The position numbers and the translations under genes are program-made. The notes below the pieces were generated by a model. It was not told the origin of the DNA. It saw only the letters and a program-made list of their open reading frames with translations, and made no database searches. Below are positions 8,338 to 16,472 of a stretch of 33,423 nucleotides of DNA, one piece after another. The stretch's first letter is position 1. Every line of letters begins with the position of its first letter. Source of the stretch: an uncultured Mycoplasmatota bacterium (lineage in GTDB: Bacteria; Bacillota_I; Bacilli_A; RF39; UBA660); NCBI GenBank assembly GCA_900546275.1, contig URCH01000011.1, positions 1 to 33,423 on the forward strand. The letters are read 5' to 3'.

Positions 8338-9167
8338 TGATAGGTAGAATTACAAAATTAATTAGTAATGATTACACTGTAAAAACAAATGAAAATAAAT
8401 ATATATGCAAAGCTAGAGGTAAATTTAGAAATGATAAGATAAAACCTATAGTAGGAGATCTAGTTGAATTCGATGAAAAAAATAATTATATACTTAAAGT
8501 TTTAGAACGAAAAAATGAATTAGTTAGACCTCCTGTTGCTAATATAGATCAAGCATTTATTATTACTAGTGTTAAAGATCCTGATTTTTCAACAAATCTA
8601 TTAGATAAATTTTTAGTAATAATTGAGTATAATAATATTACCCCAATTATATGTTTTACAAAGTTAGATTTGTTAAATAAAGATGAATTATCCAAATTAA
8701 ATGAGTATATTAAATATTATAAAAAAATTGGTTATACGGTTTTATTAAATACAGATTATGAAGAATTAAAAAAATTATTTAAATCTAAAATAAGCGTATT
8801 TACAGGACAAAGTGGCGCCGGAAAATCAACATTACTTAATAAACTTGATGCTAATTTAAATATAAAAACAGATGAAATTTCATATGCATTAGGTAGAGGA
8901 AAACATACAACTAGGCACGTTGAATTGCTTGATTTATATGATGGATTAGTAGCTGATACTCCTGGATTTTCAAGCCTAGATTTTATTGGTATGACAAATA
9001 CTGATATAAAAGATAATTTTATAGAATTTAATGAATATAGCAATTTTTGTAAATATAGAGATTGTATGCATGATAAAGAAACAGAATGTGAAGTAAAAAA
9101 TAAAGTAAAAGAAAATGTTATTATGAAAAGTAGATATGAAAACTATTTAAAATTTATTAAGAGGTGA
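8337..9167 (+). CDS. rsgA: Ribosome small-subunit-dependent GTPase RsgA (YloQ)
   Basis: RsgA is a late 30S ribosome assembly GTPase. The 276-residue protein shows the family's circularly permuted order: N-terminal OB-fold (about 1-65), then G4 TKLD at 108-111, followed by G1 GQSGAGKST at 157-165 and G3 DTPG at 207-210, and a C-terminal zinc module with C238, C243, H245 and C251. It starts by overlapping the prkC stop and ends in TGA. The prpC-prkC-rsgA-rpe order is conserved in Bacillota and links ribosome assembly with PASTA-kinase signalling; in B. subtilis RsgA is a reported PrkC substrate, but nothing in this sequence proves that here. Confidence 0.95.
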   Translation: MIGRITKLISNDYTVKTNENKYICKARGKFRNDKIKPIVGDLVEFDEKNNYILKVLERKNELVRPPVANIDQAFIITSVKDPDFSTNLLDKFLVIIEYNNITPIICFTKLDLLNKDELSKLNEYIKYYKKIGYTVLLNTDYEELKKLFKSKISVFTGQSGAGKSTLLNKLDANLNIKTDEISYALGRGKHTTRHVELLDLYDGLVADTPGFSSLDFIGMTNTDIKDNFIEFNEYSNFCKYRDCMHDKETECEVKNKVKENVIMKSRYENYLKFIKR

Positions 9168-9170
9168 AAT

Positions 9171-9794
9171 ATGATTTCAGCATCTATATTATCAATAAAA
9201 GAAAATATAAAAGAAAATATAAAAAAAATAGATGAAACATCTATTGATTATATGCACTTAGATATAATGGATGGAAAATTTGTACCAAATAAAACATGGA
9301 ATATAAATGAGTTAAAACCATTAATAGAAAATACTAATAAACCAAAAGATATACATTTAATGGTAGAAGACGTAAAAAAATATGTAGATGACTTTAAGAT
9401 AATAAAACCTGAATATATAACATTTCATTTAGAAGTTAATCAGGATATAATGTTTTTAATAAATTATATAAAAAAACAAAACATAAAGGTAGGAATATCA
9501 ATTAAACCTAAAACAGATGTTAATCTTATATTACCATATTTAAAATATATAGATTTAGTTCTTGTTATGACAGTTGAACCAGGTTTTGGAGGACAAAAAT
9601 TTATAGAAGAAGTTATTCCAAAAGTTAATAAATTAAATGAATTAAAAAAAGAAAACAATTTTATTATAGAAGTAGATGGTGGAATAAATAATGAAACTAT
9701 TTCAAAAGTAGATTCTGATATATATGTTGTAGGAAGTTATATAACAAATAGTCATGATTATCAAAAACAAATAGATAGTTTAAAAAAAATGTAA
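9171..9794 (+). CDS. rpe: Ribulose-phosphate 3-epimerase
   Basis: Converts D-ribulose 5-phosphate to D-xylulose 5-phosphate in the pentose phosphate pathway. The TIM-barrel protein has 207 residues, slightly shorter than the usual 215-225. Metal-binding and catalytic residues are in place: H29 and D31 (MHLDIMDG), H62 (IHLMVE) and D169 (EVDGG), plus the phosphate-binding PGFGGQ loop at 137-142. In that strand the usual VNPGFGG reads VEPGFGG, a mild variation. ATG 9171 lies three bases after the rsgA stop and is preceded by AAGAGGTG. In B. subtilis thiN follows; here it does not. No hairpin follows, so some read-through into the next gene is possible. Confidence 0.94.
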   Translation: MISASILSIKENIKENIKKIDETSIDYMHLDIMDGKFVPNKTWNINELKPLIENTNKPKDIHLMVEDVKKYVDDFKIIKPEYITFHLEVNQDIMFLINYIKKQNIKVGISIKPKTDVNLILPYLKYIDLVLVMTVEPGFGGQKFIEEVIPKVNKLNELKKENNFIIEVDGGINNETISKVDSDIYVVGSYITNSHDYQKQIDSLKKM

Positions 9795-9837
9795 AATTAT
9801 AAGTTATAAATAAGCGTAATTATTATTTATTATTTCA

Positions 9838-9843
9838 TATAAT
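9838..9843 (+). promoter_or_regulatory. Candidate -10 box before the D,D-carboxypeptidase gene
   Basis: A perfect TATAAT lies 18 bases before ATG 9861, with AAAGGAG between. No convincing -35 is seen, so this is a weak promoter candidate; the gene could also be read from the rpe operon. Confidence 0.4.
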
Positions 9844-9860
9844 TTATTAAAGGAGATTAT

Positions 9861-10514
9861 ATGAACAAGATATATAAAATAATATTTTATGTTATATTTA
9901 TAGGATTAATTTTACTATTTTTTTTGAAGGACGTGAATTTTAAAAATATGTTTTATAAAAATATAAAGACAATAGAAAATCCAAATGAACTTTTGGTTTT
10001 AGTTAATAAAAATAATAAACTTGATAAAAATTATGTACCAAATGATTTGGAAGAAATAAATGTTAAATATTCAAATGAAGGTAAATTTTTAAGAAAAGCT
10101 GCTAAAGAAGCATTTGAAACACTTAGTAGTGATGCATCAAAACTTGGATATAAAGTAATAGCGGTTTCTGCGTATAGAAATTATGAATATCAAGATAAAT
10201 TATTTAATTACTATACAGAAAAATATGGAATAGAATATGCTTTAAGTTGTAGTGCAAAACCTGGACACTCAGAACATCAAACTGGTTTAGCTGTAGATGT
10301 AATGGGTTCAAATAATAGCTATGATGATTTTGAATTTAGTGATGAATTTGAATGGATGAGGGATAATGCATATAAATATGGTTTTATATTAAGATATCCA
10401 AAAGGAAAAGAAAACATAACAGGATTTAAATATGAACCATGGCATTATAGATATGTTGGAAAAGAAGTAGCAAAAACAATATATGAAAAAAATATAGTTT
10501 TAGAAGAATATTAA
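9861..10514 (+). CDS. Membrane-anchored M15B-family D-alanyl-D-alanine carboxypeptidase (VanY/DdcY-like)
   Basis: A zinc peptidase predicted to trim the terminal D-Ala of peptidoglycan stem peptides outside the cell. One N-terminal membrane anchor lies at about 7-23, with no cleavage site visible. The catalytic domain carries SAYRNYEYQ at 103-111, GHSEHQTGLAVDV at 135-147 and EPWHYRY at 192-198, giving zinc ligands H139, D146 and H195 and catalytic E192. The length of 217 residues fits a single-domain member. ATG 9861 follows AAAGGAG. The stop codon lies inside a hairpin shared with the convergent pyrG gene. Specificity (D-Ala-D-Ala versus other D,D bonds) cannot be told from the sequence. 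Confidence 0.9.
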   Translation: MNKIYKIIFYVIFIGLILLFFLKDVNFKNMFYKNIKTIENPNELLVLVNKNNKLDKNYVPNDLEEINVKYSNEGKFLRKAAKEAFETLSSDASKLGYKVIAVSAYRNYEYQDKLFNYYTEKYGIEYALSCSAKPGHSEHQTGLAVDVMGSNNSYDDFEFSDEFEWMRDNAYKYGFILRYPKGKENITGFKYEPWHYRYVGKEVAKTIYEKNIVLEEY

Positions 10515-10540
10515 AAGCAAGTTAATTTAAACTTGCTTTT
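10513..10540. terminator. Bidirectional hairpin shared by the carboxypeptidase gene and pyrG
   Basis: AAAAGCAAGTT (10513-10523) pairs perfectly with AACTTGCTTTT (10530-10540), 11 pairs around a six-base loop, with A-runs on the left and T-runs on the right. The left arm overlaps the stop of the carboxypeptidase gene; the loop and right arm include the last codons of pyrG, which runs in the opposite direction. Confidence 0.8.
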
Positions 10541-12120
10541 ATAAATGAATCAAAAAGTGGGTGAGGTCTAGTAGGTCTACTTTTAAATTCAGGATGAAAT
10601 TGACAAGCTATAAAATGTTTATGTTTAGGATATTCAACAATCTCAACTAAATTACTTGCTTCATTTATACCTGAAAAAACCATACCTTTTTTTTCTAAAG
10701 TTTCTTTATATTTATTATTAAACTCATATCTATGACGATGACGTTCTAATATTTTATCTTGTTTATAATCTTTGTAAGCTAAAGTATCATGTACTAATGT
10801 ACATTCATAGTTTCCAAGTCTTAGTGTTCCACCCATATTTGTAATTGATTTTTGATCTGCCATTAAATCTATTATAGGTTCAGGGCATAATTCATTAAAT
10901 TCTGTGGAAGAAGCTTCTTTAATACCACATACATTACGTGCAAATTCAATTACAGCAAGTTGCATACCAAGACAAATACCAAGAAATGGAATGTTGTTTT
11001 CTCTAGAATATTTGATTGCTTTTATTTTTCCTTCAATACCACGATTACCAAAACCGCCTGGTACTAATATTCCTTTAGAATTTTTAAATATTTCTTTTAA
11101 ATTAACATCATCTTTTTCTAATGATTCGGAATCAATCCAATTGATATTTACTTTTGTTTTATATTTGTATCCTGCATGTCTAAGTGATTCTGCTACTGAT
11201 AAATATGCATCATGTAGTTCTACATATTTACCTACAAGTGCGATTTCAATTTCGTTATTTAAATTATCTACTGTTTTTATTAAATCTTCCCAATATTTAA
11301 TATTGGCTTTTTTTATAGGCATTTTAAATTGATTTAAGATTCTTTCATCAATTTTTTGTTCATAAAAATTAATAGGAATTTGATATATATTTTTAACATC
11401 AACTGCATCTATTATATTTTCTTCTGGAATAGAACAAAATAGTGATAATTTTTTCTTAATAGATTCACTAGTTGGGAAAGGTGTTCTACAAACTAATGCG
11501 TTTGGTCTAATTCCCATATTTCTTAAATCTTTAACACTATTTTGAGTTGGTTTTGTTTTAAGCTCATTAGAACCATATATATATGGAATTAATGTTGTAT
11601 GGATAAAAAATGTGTTTTCTTCACCTTTTTCATATTGTATTTGTCTTAAAGCTTCGATAAATGTACTTGACTCTATATCACCAACAGTTCCACCAATTTC
11701 AGTGATAACAAATTCAGCTCCACTAGATATACCAGCTTCATAAACCTTGTTTTTAATTTCGTTTGTTACATGAGGTACCATTTGTACAGTAGCACCTAAG
11801 TAATCTCCTTTTCTTTCTTTTTCTATAACAGCAGAATATATTTTCCCACTTGTTATATTAGAAGTATAATTTAATTCTTCATCAATAAATCTTTCATAAT
11901 GACCTAAATCTAGGTCAGTTTCACAACCATCATAAGTTACATAAACCTCTCCATGTTGTATTGGATTCATAGTACCAGGGTCTACATTAATATATGGATC
12001 AAATTTTTGCATAAATACTTTGTATCCTCTGGATTTTAATAATAGTGCAACAGAAGCAGCAGTAATACCTTTTCCTAATCCAGAAACAACGCCACCTGTT
12101 ACAAAAATATACTTTGTCAT
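10522..12120 (-). CDS. pyrG: CTP synthase (glutamine-hydrolysing)
   Basis: Converts UTP to CTP using ATP and glutamine-derived ammonia. The 532-residue length matches the family. The N-terminal synthetase domain starts with KYIFVTGGVVSGLGKG, including the ATP-binding loop, and has the DPYINVDPGTM region; the C-terminal class I glutamine amidotransferase domain has the nucleophile C383 (GICLGMQ) with H509 and E511 (FHPEF). I chose ATG 12120, with GAGGTG seven bases upstream; an upstream in-frame TTG at 12135 would overlap that ribosome binding site and is unlikely. The gene is alone on the minus strand, has its own promoter and a short leader hairpin, and ends in a shared bidirectional terminator. 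Confidence 0.96.
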   Translation of the reverse strand: MTKYIFVTGGVVSGLGKGITAASVALLLKSRGYKVFMQKFDPYINVDPGTMNPIQHGEVYVTYDGCETDLDLGHYERFIDEELNYTSNITSGKIYSAVIEKERKGDYLGATVQMVPHVTNEIKNKVYEAGISSGAEFVITEIGGTVGDIESSTFIEALRQIQYEKGEENTFFIHTTLIPYIYGSNELKTKPTQNSVKDLRNMGIRPNALVCRTPFPTSESIKKKLSLFCSIPEENIIDAVDVKNIYQIPINFYEQKIDERILNQFKMPIKKANIKYWEDLIKTVDNLNNEIEIALVGKYVELHDAYLSVAESLRHAGYKYKTKVNINWIDSESLEKDDVNLKEIFKNSKGILVPGGFGNRGIEGKIKAIKYSRENNIPFLGICLGMQLAVIEFARNVCGIKEASSTEFNELCPEPIIDLMADQKSITNMGGTLRLGNYECTLVHDTLAYKDYKQDKILERHRHRYEFNNKYKETLEKKGMVFSGINEASNLVEIVEYPKHKHFIACQFHPEFKSRPTRPHPLFDSFIKASLN

Positions 12121-12137
12121 AAAAAAACACCTCAAAC

Positions 12138-12162
12138 TTCTAGAGAGTTTTATAGGCTCTCT
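12138..12162 (-). promoter_or_regulatory. Leader hairpin in the pyrG 5' untranslated region
   Basis: Reading the minus strand just after the predicted transcription start, AGAGAG and CTCTCT form a six-pair stem around a CCTATAAAA-like loop, followed about 15 bases later by a run of seven T before the ATG. pyrG in B. subtilis is controlled by CTP-sensitive attenuation at a leader hairpin; this one is shorter and its T-run is displaced, so similar control is only a suggestion. Confidence 0.35.
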
Positions 12163-12165
12163 TAA

Positions 12166-12195
12166 AGTATAGCATTTATCTATTAGTTAAATCAA
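12166..12195 (-). promoter_or_regulatory. pyrG promoter
   Basis: On the minus strand, TTGATT (12190-12195) and TATACT (12166-12171) are separated by 18 bases, and the -10 is preceded by TGC, an extended -10. Transcription would start around 12158-12162, some 40 bases before the pyrG ATG. Confidence 0.7.
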
Positions 12196-12264
12196 TAATA
12201 ATTTTTATTTTTGTGAAAAAACTATTTGAAATAAGTAAAAAATGTGCTAAAATAATGATGTATT

Positions 12265-12292
12265 TTTACAAACAATTGTTCGTAAGTATAAA
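12265..12292 (+). promoter_or_regulatory. uvrA: uvrA promoter
   Basis: TTTACA (12265-12270) and TATAAA (12287-12292) are spaced by 16 bases and lie 38 bases before the uvrA ATG. The spacer is almost filled by the SOS box described separately, a typical arrangement for repression of a damage-inducible gene. Confidence 0.6.
12269..12282 (+). promoter_or_regulatory. LexA/DinR-type SOS box upstream of uvrA
   Basis: CAAACAATTGTTCG matches the Bacillota SOS consensus CGAAC-N4-GTTCG with a single mismatch (CAAAC for CGAAC). The dyad lies between the -35 and -10 boxes of the uvrA promoter. uvrA is a classic member of SOS regulons, which supports the call; binding itself is inferred. Confidence 0.7.
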
Positions 12293-12329
12293 ATTATATA
12301 CGTAGTAAAAATTAAATAAAGGTGATAGT

Positions 12330-15140
12330 ATGGATAAAATAATAATAAAAGGTGCAAGAGAAAATAATTTAAAAAATATTGATATTGAACTTCCTAAAAA
12401 TAAACTTATTGTAATGACAGGTGTAAGTGGTAGTGGAAAAAGTAGTTTAGCTTTTGATACTATATATGCAGAAGGTCAAAGAAGGTACGTTGAAAGCTTA
12501 AGCAATTATGCAAGACAATTTTTAGGTGGAACTGAAAAACCTAATGTTGATTCAATAGAGGGATTAAGTCCAGCAATAAGTATAGATCAAAAAACTACAA
12601 ATAAAAATCCTAGAAGTACAGTTGGAACTGTAACAGAAATTTATGATTTTTTAAGACTTTTATATGCTAGAATAGGTGTACCATATTGTCCTGTTCATAA
12701 TAAACCAATTAGTAGTCAAAGTTATGAAGAAATGGTTGATCAGGTTTTAAATTTAGAAGAAAATACAAAAATTAAAATATTAAGTCCGGTTGTGTTTGGT
12801 GAAAAAGGTAGCCAGGCAACACTAATAGAAAAATTAAAAAAAGATGGTTATGTTAGATTAAAAATAGATGGTGAAGAATTTGATATAGAAGAGGTAAAAG
12901 AATTAGATAAAAATAAAAAACATAATATTGAAGTAGTTATTGATAGAATAATAATCAAAGATGGAATTAGAAGTAGATTATATGATTCAATAGAAACTGC
13001 AGCAAAGCTATCAAAAGGAAAAGTTGTAGTTGATGTTGTATCAAAAGATTCAATAGTTATGAGCGAAAATTATGCATGCCCAGAATGTGATTTTTCACTT
13101 CCAGAATTAGAACCTAGAATGTTTTCCTTTAATGCACCATATGGAGCATGTAGTGAATGTAAAGGGTTAGGTATTAAACTTTCTATAGATGAAGATTTAA
13201 TAATACCAAACAAAGATTTAAGTATAAATGAAGGAGCTATAGTAGCAATTAATTTAGATGATGATAGTAGTATAATAAGTACACAAATATCTACAGTAGC
13301 TAAATATTATAATATTGATTTAAATGAAAAAATAAAAAATTTACCTAAAAAAGACTTAAATATAATATTGTATGGTTCTAAAGATTTATTAGAATTTAAT
13401 TATGTTTCAAAAAATGGTAACAAAAGAACAAGTAAAGATTATTATGAGGGAATAATAACTAATTTAGAAAGAAGATATGTTGAAACAAAAAGTACATGGA
13501 TAAGAGATTGGATTCAACAATATATGGTGGAAACAACTTGTCCAAAATGTAAAGGCTCTAGATTAGATTCATCAGTTTTATCTGTACTTGTAAATAAAAA
13601 AAATATATACGAAATAACATTATTAAGTATTGAAGAGTTACATAAATTTATATTAAATTTAAAACTTTCAAAAGAAAAACAACAAATAGCCGAAATGATA
13701 ATAAAAGAAATTGATTCTAGACTAACGTTCCTAGAAAATGTAGGTCTTTCATATTTAACACTTGCACGTACTGCAGGAACTTTATCAGGTGGAGAATCAC
13801 AAAGAATACGTTTAGCTACTCAAATTGGTTCTAGACTTACAGGAGTTTTATATGTTCTTGATGAACCAAGTATTGGTTTACATCAACGTGATAATCAAAA
13901 ACTTATAAATTCTATGCTTGAAATGAGAGATTTAGGAAATACATTAATAGTCGTTGAACATGATACAGATACAATGCTTGCTAGTGATTACTTAGTAGAT
14001 ATAGGCCCCGGTGCTGGATTACATGGAGGAAATGTAGTTGCTAAAGGTACACCAGAAGAAGTTATGAAAAATGAAAATAGTTTAACTGGAAGATATTTAA
14101 CCGGAAAAGAAAAAATAGAAGTTCCAAGTAAAAGAAGAAAAGGAAATGGAAAGTTTATAGAGATAAAAGGTGCAAAAGAAAATAATTTAAAAAATATAAA
14201 CGTTAAATTTCCACTTGGTAAATTTATTTGTGTAACCGGAGTAAGTGGAAGTGGAAAAAGTAGTCTAGTAAATGAAATATTATCAAAAGTAGTTGCTAAT
14301 AATTTATATAAAGTAAAAGAAAAACCAGGACTTTATAAAAGTGCACTAGGTATAGAAAATATAGACAAAGTTGTAGATATTTCACAAAATCCTATAGGAA
14401 GAACTCCAAGAAGTAATCCAGCAACTTACGTAGGAGTATTTGATGATATAAGAGATGTTTTTACGCAAACTAAAGAAGCAAAAATAAAAGGTTATGATAA
14501 AAGTAGATTTTCATTTAATGTAAAAGGTGGTAGATGTGAAGCATGCTTTGGTGATGGTGTAAAAAAAATAGAAATGCATTTTTTACCAGATGTTTATGTA
14601 CCTTGTGAGGTGTGTGGTGGTACTAGATATAACAAAGAAACTCTTAGTATAAAATATAAAGGAAAAAATATATATGATGTTTTAGAAATGAGAGTAGAAG
14701 AAGCACTAGAATTTTTTGAAAATATTCCGAGAGTTAAAAATAAATTACAAATATTAATGGATGTTGGACTTTCTTATATTAAACTTGGACAAAGTGCTCC
14801 TTCATTATCAGGTGGAGAAGCTGCAAGAGTTAAACTTGCAAAAGAATTACAAAAAAAACCAACTGGAAAAAGTTTGTTTATACTAGATGAACCAACTACT
14901 GGATTACATACACATGATATAAAGAAATTACTTGTTATATTAAACAGAATTGTCGACAATGGAGATACTGTTGTTGTAATTGAACACAACTTAGATGTAA
15001 TAAAAGTGGCTGATTATATAATTGATTTAGGCCCAGAAGGTGGCGATGGTGGTGGTACTGTAGTCGCAACTGGAACACCAGAGGAAATCGCAAAAGTAAA
15101 AGAAAGTTATACAGGTCAATTTTTACAAAAAATGTTATAA
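12330..15140 (+). CDS. uvrA: UvrABC excinuclease subunit A
   Basis: UvrA is the damage-recognition ATPase of nucleotide excision repair; the dimer loads UvrB at lesions. The 936-residue protein has two ABC ATPase modules: Walker A GVSGSGKS at 31-38 and again at 637-644, signature LSGGES at about 486 and LSGGEA at about 825, each followed by a Walker B (VLDEPSIGL, ILDEPTTGL). Two zinc modules are intact: C250-x2-C253-x20-C274-x2-C277 and C736-x2-C739-x19-C759-x2-C762. ATG 12330 follows AAAGGTGA. In many Bacillota uvrA follows uvrB; here it stands alone with an SOS-box promoter. It converges on an unrelated minus-strand gene over a hairpin at its 3' end. Confidence 0.97.
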   Translation: MDKIIIKGARENNLKNIDIELPKNKLIVMTGVSGSGKSSLAFDTIYAEGQRRYVESLSNYARQFLGGTEKPNVDSIEGLSPAISIDQKTTNKNPRSTVGTVTEIYDFLRLLYARIGVPYCPVHNKPISSQSYEEMVDQVLNLEENTKIKILSPVVFGEKGSQATLIEKLKKDGYVRLKIDGEEFDIEEVKELDKNKKHNIEVVIDRIIIKDGIRSRLYDSIETAAKLSKGKVVVDVVSKDSIVMSENYACPECDFSLPELEPRMFSFNAPYGACSECKGLGIKLSIDEDLIIPNKDLSINEGAIVAINLDDDSSIISTQISTVAKYYNIDLNEKIKNLPKKDLNIILYGSKDLLEFNYVSKNGNKRTSKDYYEGIITNLERRYVETKSTWIRDWIQQYMVETTCPKCKGSRLDSSVLSVLVNKKNIYEITLLSIEELHKFILNLKLSKEKQQIAEMIIKEIDSRLTFLENVGLSYLTLARTAGTLSGGESQRIRLATQIGSRLTGVLYVLDEPSIGLHQRDNQKLINSMLEMRDLGNTLIVVEHDTDTMLASDYLVDIGPGAGLHGGNVVAKGTPEEVMKNENSLTGRYLTGKEKIEVPSKRRKGNGKFIEIKGAKENNLKNINVKFPLGKFICVTGVSGSGKSSLVNEILSKVVANNLYKVKEKPGLYKSALGIENIDKVVDISQNPIGRTPRSNPATYVGVFDDIRDVFTQTKEAKIKGYDKSRFSFNVKGGRCEACFGDGVKKIEMHFLPDVYVPCEVCGGTRYNKETLSIKYKGKNIYDVLEMRVEEALEFFENIPRVKNKLQILMDVGLSYIKLGQSAPSLSGGEAARVKLAKELQKKPTGKSLFILDEPTTGLHTHDIKKLLVILNRIVDNGDTVVVIEHNLDVIKVADYIIDLGPEGGDGGGTVVATGTPEEIAKVKESYTGQFLQKML

Positions 15141-15160
15141 AAAAAACACATTAAGTGTTT
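15141..15160 (-). terminator. Terminator hairpin for the small minus-strand gene (also follows uvrA)
   Basis: AAACAC (15144-15149) pairs with GTGTTT (15155-15160). Read on the minus strand the hairpin is followed by a run of eight T, making a standard terminator whose stem includes part of the stop codon of the 15159-15647 gene. On the plus strand no T-run follows, so it would stop uvrA transcripts less well. Confidence 0.65.
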
Positions 15161-15647
15161 ACATTATTAAGAACAAATTAGAGTATTCAGGTATACTTTT
15201 AAATATACTGTTATGAATATACTTTTGTTCTTTTTTATTTATTATTTTATCAAATTTATCAAAAAAACTATTAATAGATGAAACTTCTTTATTGATATCT
15301 TTTTCTAGTAGTTTATTTGCGTTATCATCGATTTTTGTTATATTTAATATTTCTAATAAATCTTTACAAAAACAAATTTCATTGGCATTTAAATCATTAT
15401 CTAAATAATTTGATAGTTGATTTATTAATTTTGTAACTTCTAAACTAGTTTTAGAATTAATAAACTCATTACATAAAGTAGCTAAAAAATGAGGTTCAAA
15501 TTCCATGTATGAAATATTTTTTCTATTTCTTAAAAATCCTTTATCATCCCATGAATTAATAGTTGATTTTAAAATAGATAATTTATATATATCAATATTA
15601 ATAGAATACAAATTTATTTTTTTATTTTCTCTTACATAAAAAGTCAT
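15159..15647 (-). CDS. Hypothetical protein, minus strand
   Basis: A 162-residue protein I do not recognise. It is soluble-looking and predicted mostly helical, rich in Asn, Lys, Ile and Leu, with no metal-binding or nucleotide-binding motif and no membrane segment. The middle region (about 50-115) is regularly amphipathic and could be a helical repeat or DNA-binding fold, but this is not supported by a recognisable motif. An AGGGA-like sequence five bases before the ATG can serve as ribosome binding site, a good promoter lies upstream, and a terminator overlaps the stop, so it looks like a genuine single-gene unit on the strand opposite to its neighbours. Confidence 0.65.
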   Translation of the reverse strand: MTFYVRENKKINLYSINIDIYKLSILKSTINSWDDKGFLRNRKNISYMEFEPHFLATLCNEFINSKTSLEVTKLINQLSNYLDNDLNANEICFCKDLLEILNITKIDDNANKLLEKDINKEVSSINSFFDKFDKIINKKEQKYIHNSIFKSIPEYSNLFLIM

Positions 15648-15679
15648 TAAAATCCCTGCTTTCTAAATAATTACGGCAT

Positions 15680-15707
15680 ATTATAACATAATTTTACAAA
15701 AAATCAA
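15680..15707 (-). promoter_or_regulatory. Promoter of the small minus-strand gene
   Basis: On the minus strand TTGATT (15702-15707) and TATAAT (15680-15685) are spaced by 16 bases, with TGT before the -10 (extended -10). It is divergent from the deoD promoter about 55 bases away. Confidence 0.7.
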
Positions 15708-15736
15708 ATTTAAATTATTTATCAATAAAAATGGTG

Positions 15737-15745
15737 TGTTATAAT
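15737..15745 (+). promoter_or_regulatory. Extended -10 promoter of deoD
   Basis: TGTTATAAT is a perfect extended -10 element 19 bases before ATG 15765. The -35 region is poor. The upstream in-frame ATG at 15744 lies inside this box and cannot be in the transcript. Confidence 0.65.
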
Positions 15746-15764
15746 GGTATGGGAGAGTGATAAA

Positions 15765-16472
15765 ATGACACCACATATTGAGGCAAAAAAAGAAGACATA
15801 GCTAAAACTGTAATAATGCCAGGAGATCCTTTAAGAGCAAAATTTATAGCAGAAAACTTTTTAGAAAATTATAAACTAGTTAATACTGTTAGAAATATGT
15901 ATGCTTATACAGGATTATATAAAGGTGAAAAAGTAACTATAATGGCATCAGGTATGGGAATGGCAAGTATTGGAATATATTCATATGAATTATATAAGTA
16001 TTATGATGTAAAAAATATAATAAGAATAGGAACAGCAGGTTCATATACACCAGACTTAAATATATATGATGTTGTTTTAACAAACACATGTTATTCTGAT
16101 TCATCATTTGCTAAAGTTCAAAATAATGATGAGGAAAATATGATAAATGCATCTAATTCATTAAACTTATATATTATGCAAATTGCAGAAAGATTAAACA
16201 TTCATTTATCTATAGGTAATATATATTCAACAGATGTTTTTTATAAAGAAAATGATAATTATAAAGATATAGTAGAAAAATATGGTTGTGTTGCATGTGA
16301 AATGGAATCATTTGCTTTATTCCATAATGCAAAAATTTTAAATAAAAGAGCAGCTTGTTTATTAACAATTTCAAATAGTTTTGTGACTGGTGAAGAAACT
16401 TCAAGTGAAGAAAGAGAAAAAAAATTAACTGATATGATAAAAATCGCACTTGAAACATCTTTAGTATTATAA
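15765..16472 (+). CDS. deoD: DeoD-type purine-nucleoside phosphorylase with Asn at the catalytic position 204
   Basis: Hexameric phosphorylase of the NP-I family that splits purine (deoxy)ribonucleosides into base and (deoxy)ribose 1-phosphate for salvage. The 235 residues align with E. coli DeoD without large gaps: H4, phosphate-binding G20, R24 (MPGDPLRAK), R43 and R87, the IGTAGS loop, and nucleoside-binding E179-M180-E181 (CEMES). The SDH motif that holds catalytic D204 in E. coli reads S203-N204-S205, while the following TGEETSSEER with the partner arginine is kept. This could change base preference or lower activity. ATG 15765 is used because GGGAGAGTGA precedes it and the promoter -10 covers the earlier ATG. 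Confidence 0.92.
   Translation: MTPHIEAKKEDIAKTVIMPGDPLRAKFIAENFLENYKLVNTVRNMYAYTGLYKGEKVTIMASGMGMASIGIYSYELYKYYDVKNIIRIGTAGSYTPDLNIYDVVLTNTCYSDSSFAKVQNNDEENMINASNSLNLYIMQIAERLNIHLSIGNIYSTDVFYKENDNYKDIVEKYGCVACEMESFALFHNAKILNKRAACLLTISNSFVTGEETSSEEREKKLTDMIKIALETSLVL

Noticed and set aside
10904..11332. Plus-strand open frame opposite pyrG
   Set aside because: It is a shadow of the conserved pyrG coding sequence, with no ribosome binding site and no protein-like motif. Other antisense frames opposite ftsY, rlmN, uvrA, ymfFH, RNase J, miaB and priA were set aside for the same reason.
12121..12135. Longer pyrG start at an in-frame TTG (12135)
   Set aside because: It overlaps the GAGGTG that serves ATG 12120, and the resulting extra residues do not belong to the conserved N-terminus of CTP synthase.
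15744..15764. Longer deoD start at 15744
   Set aside because: The ATG is part of the TATAAT box; the DeoD N-terminus (TPHI) matches the later ATG at 15765.
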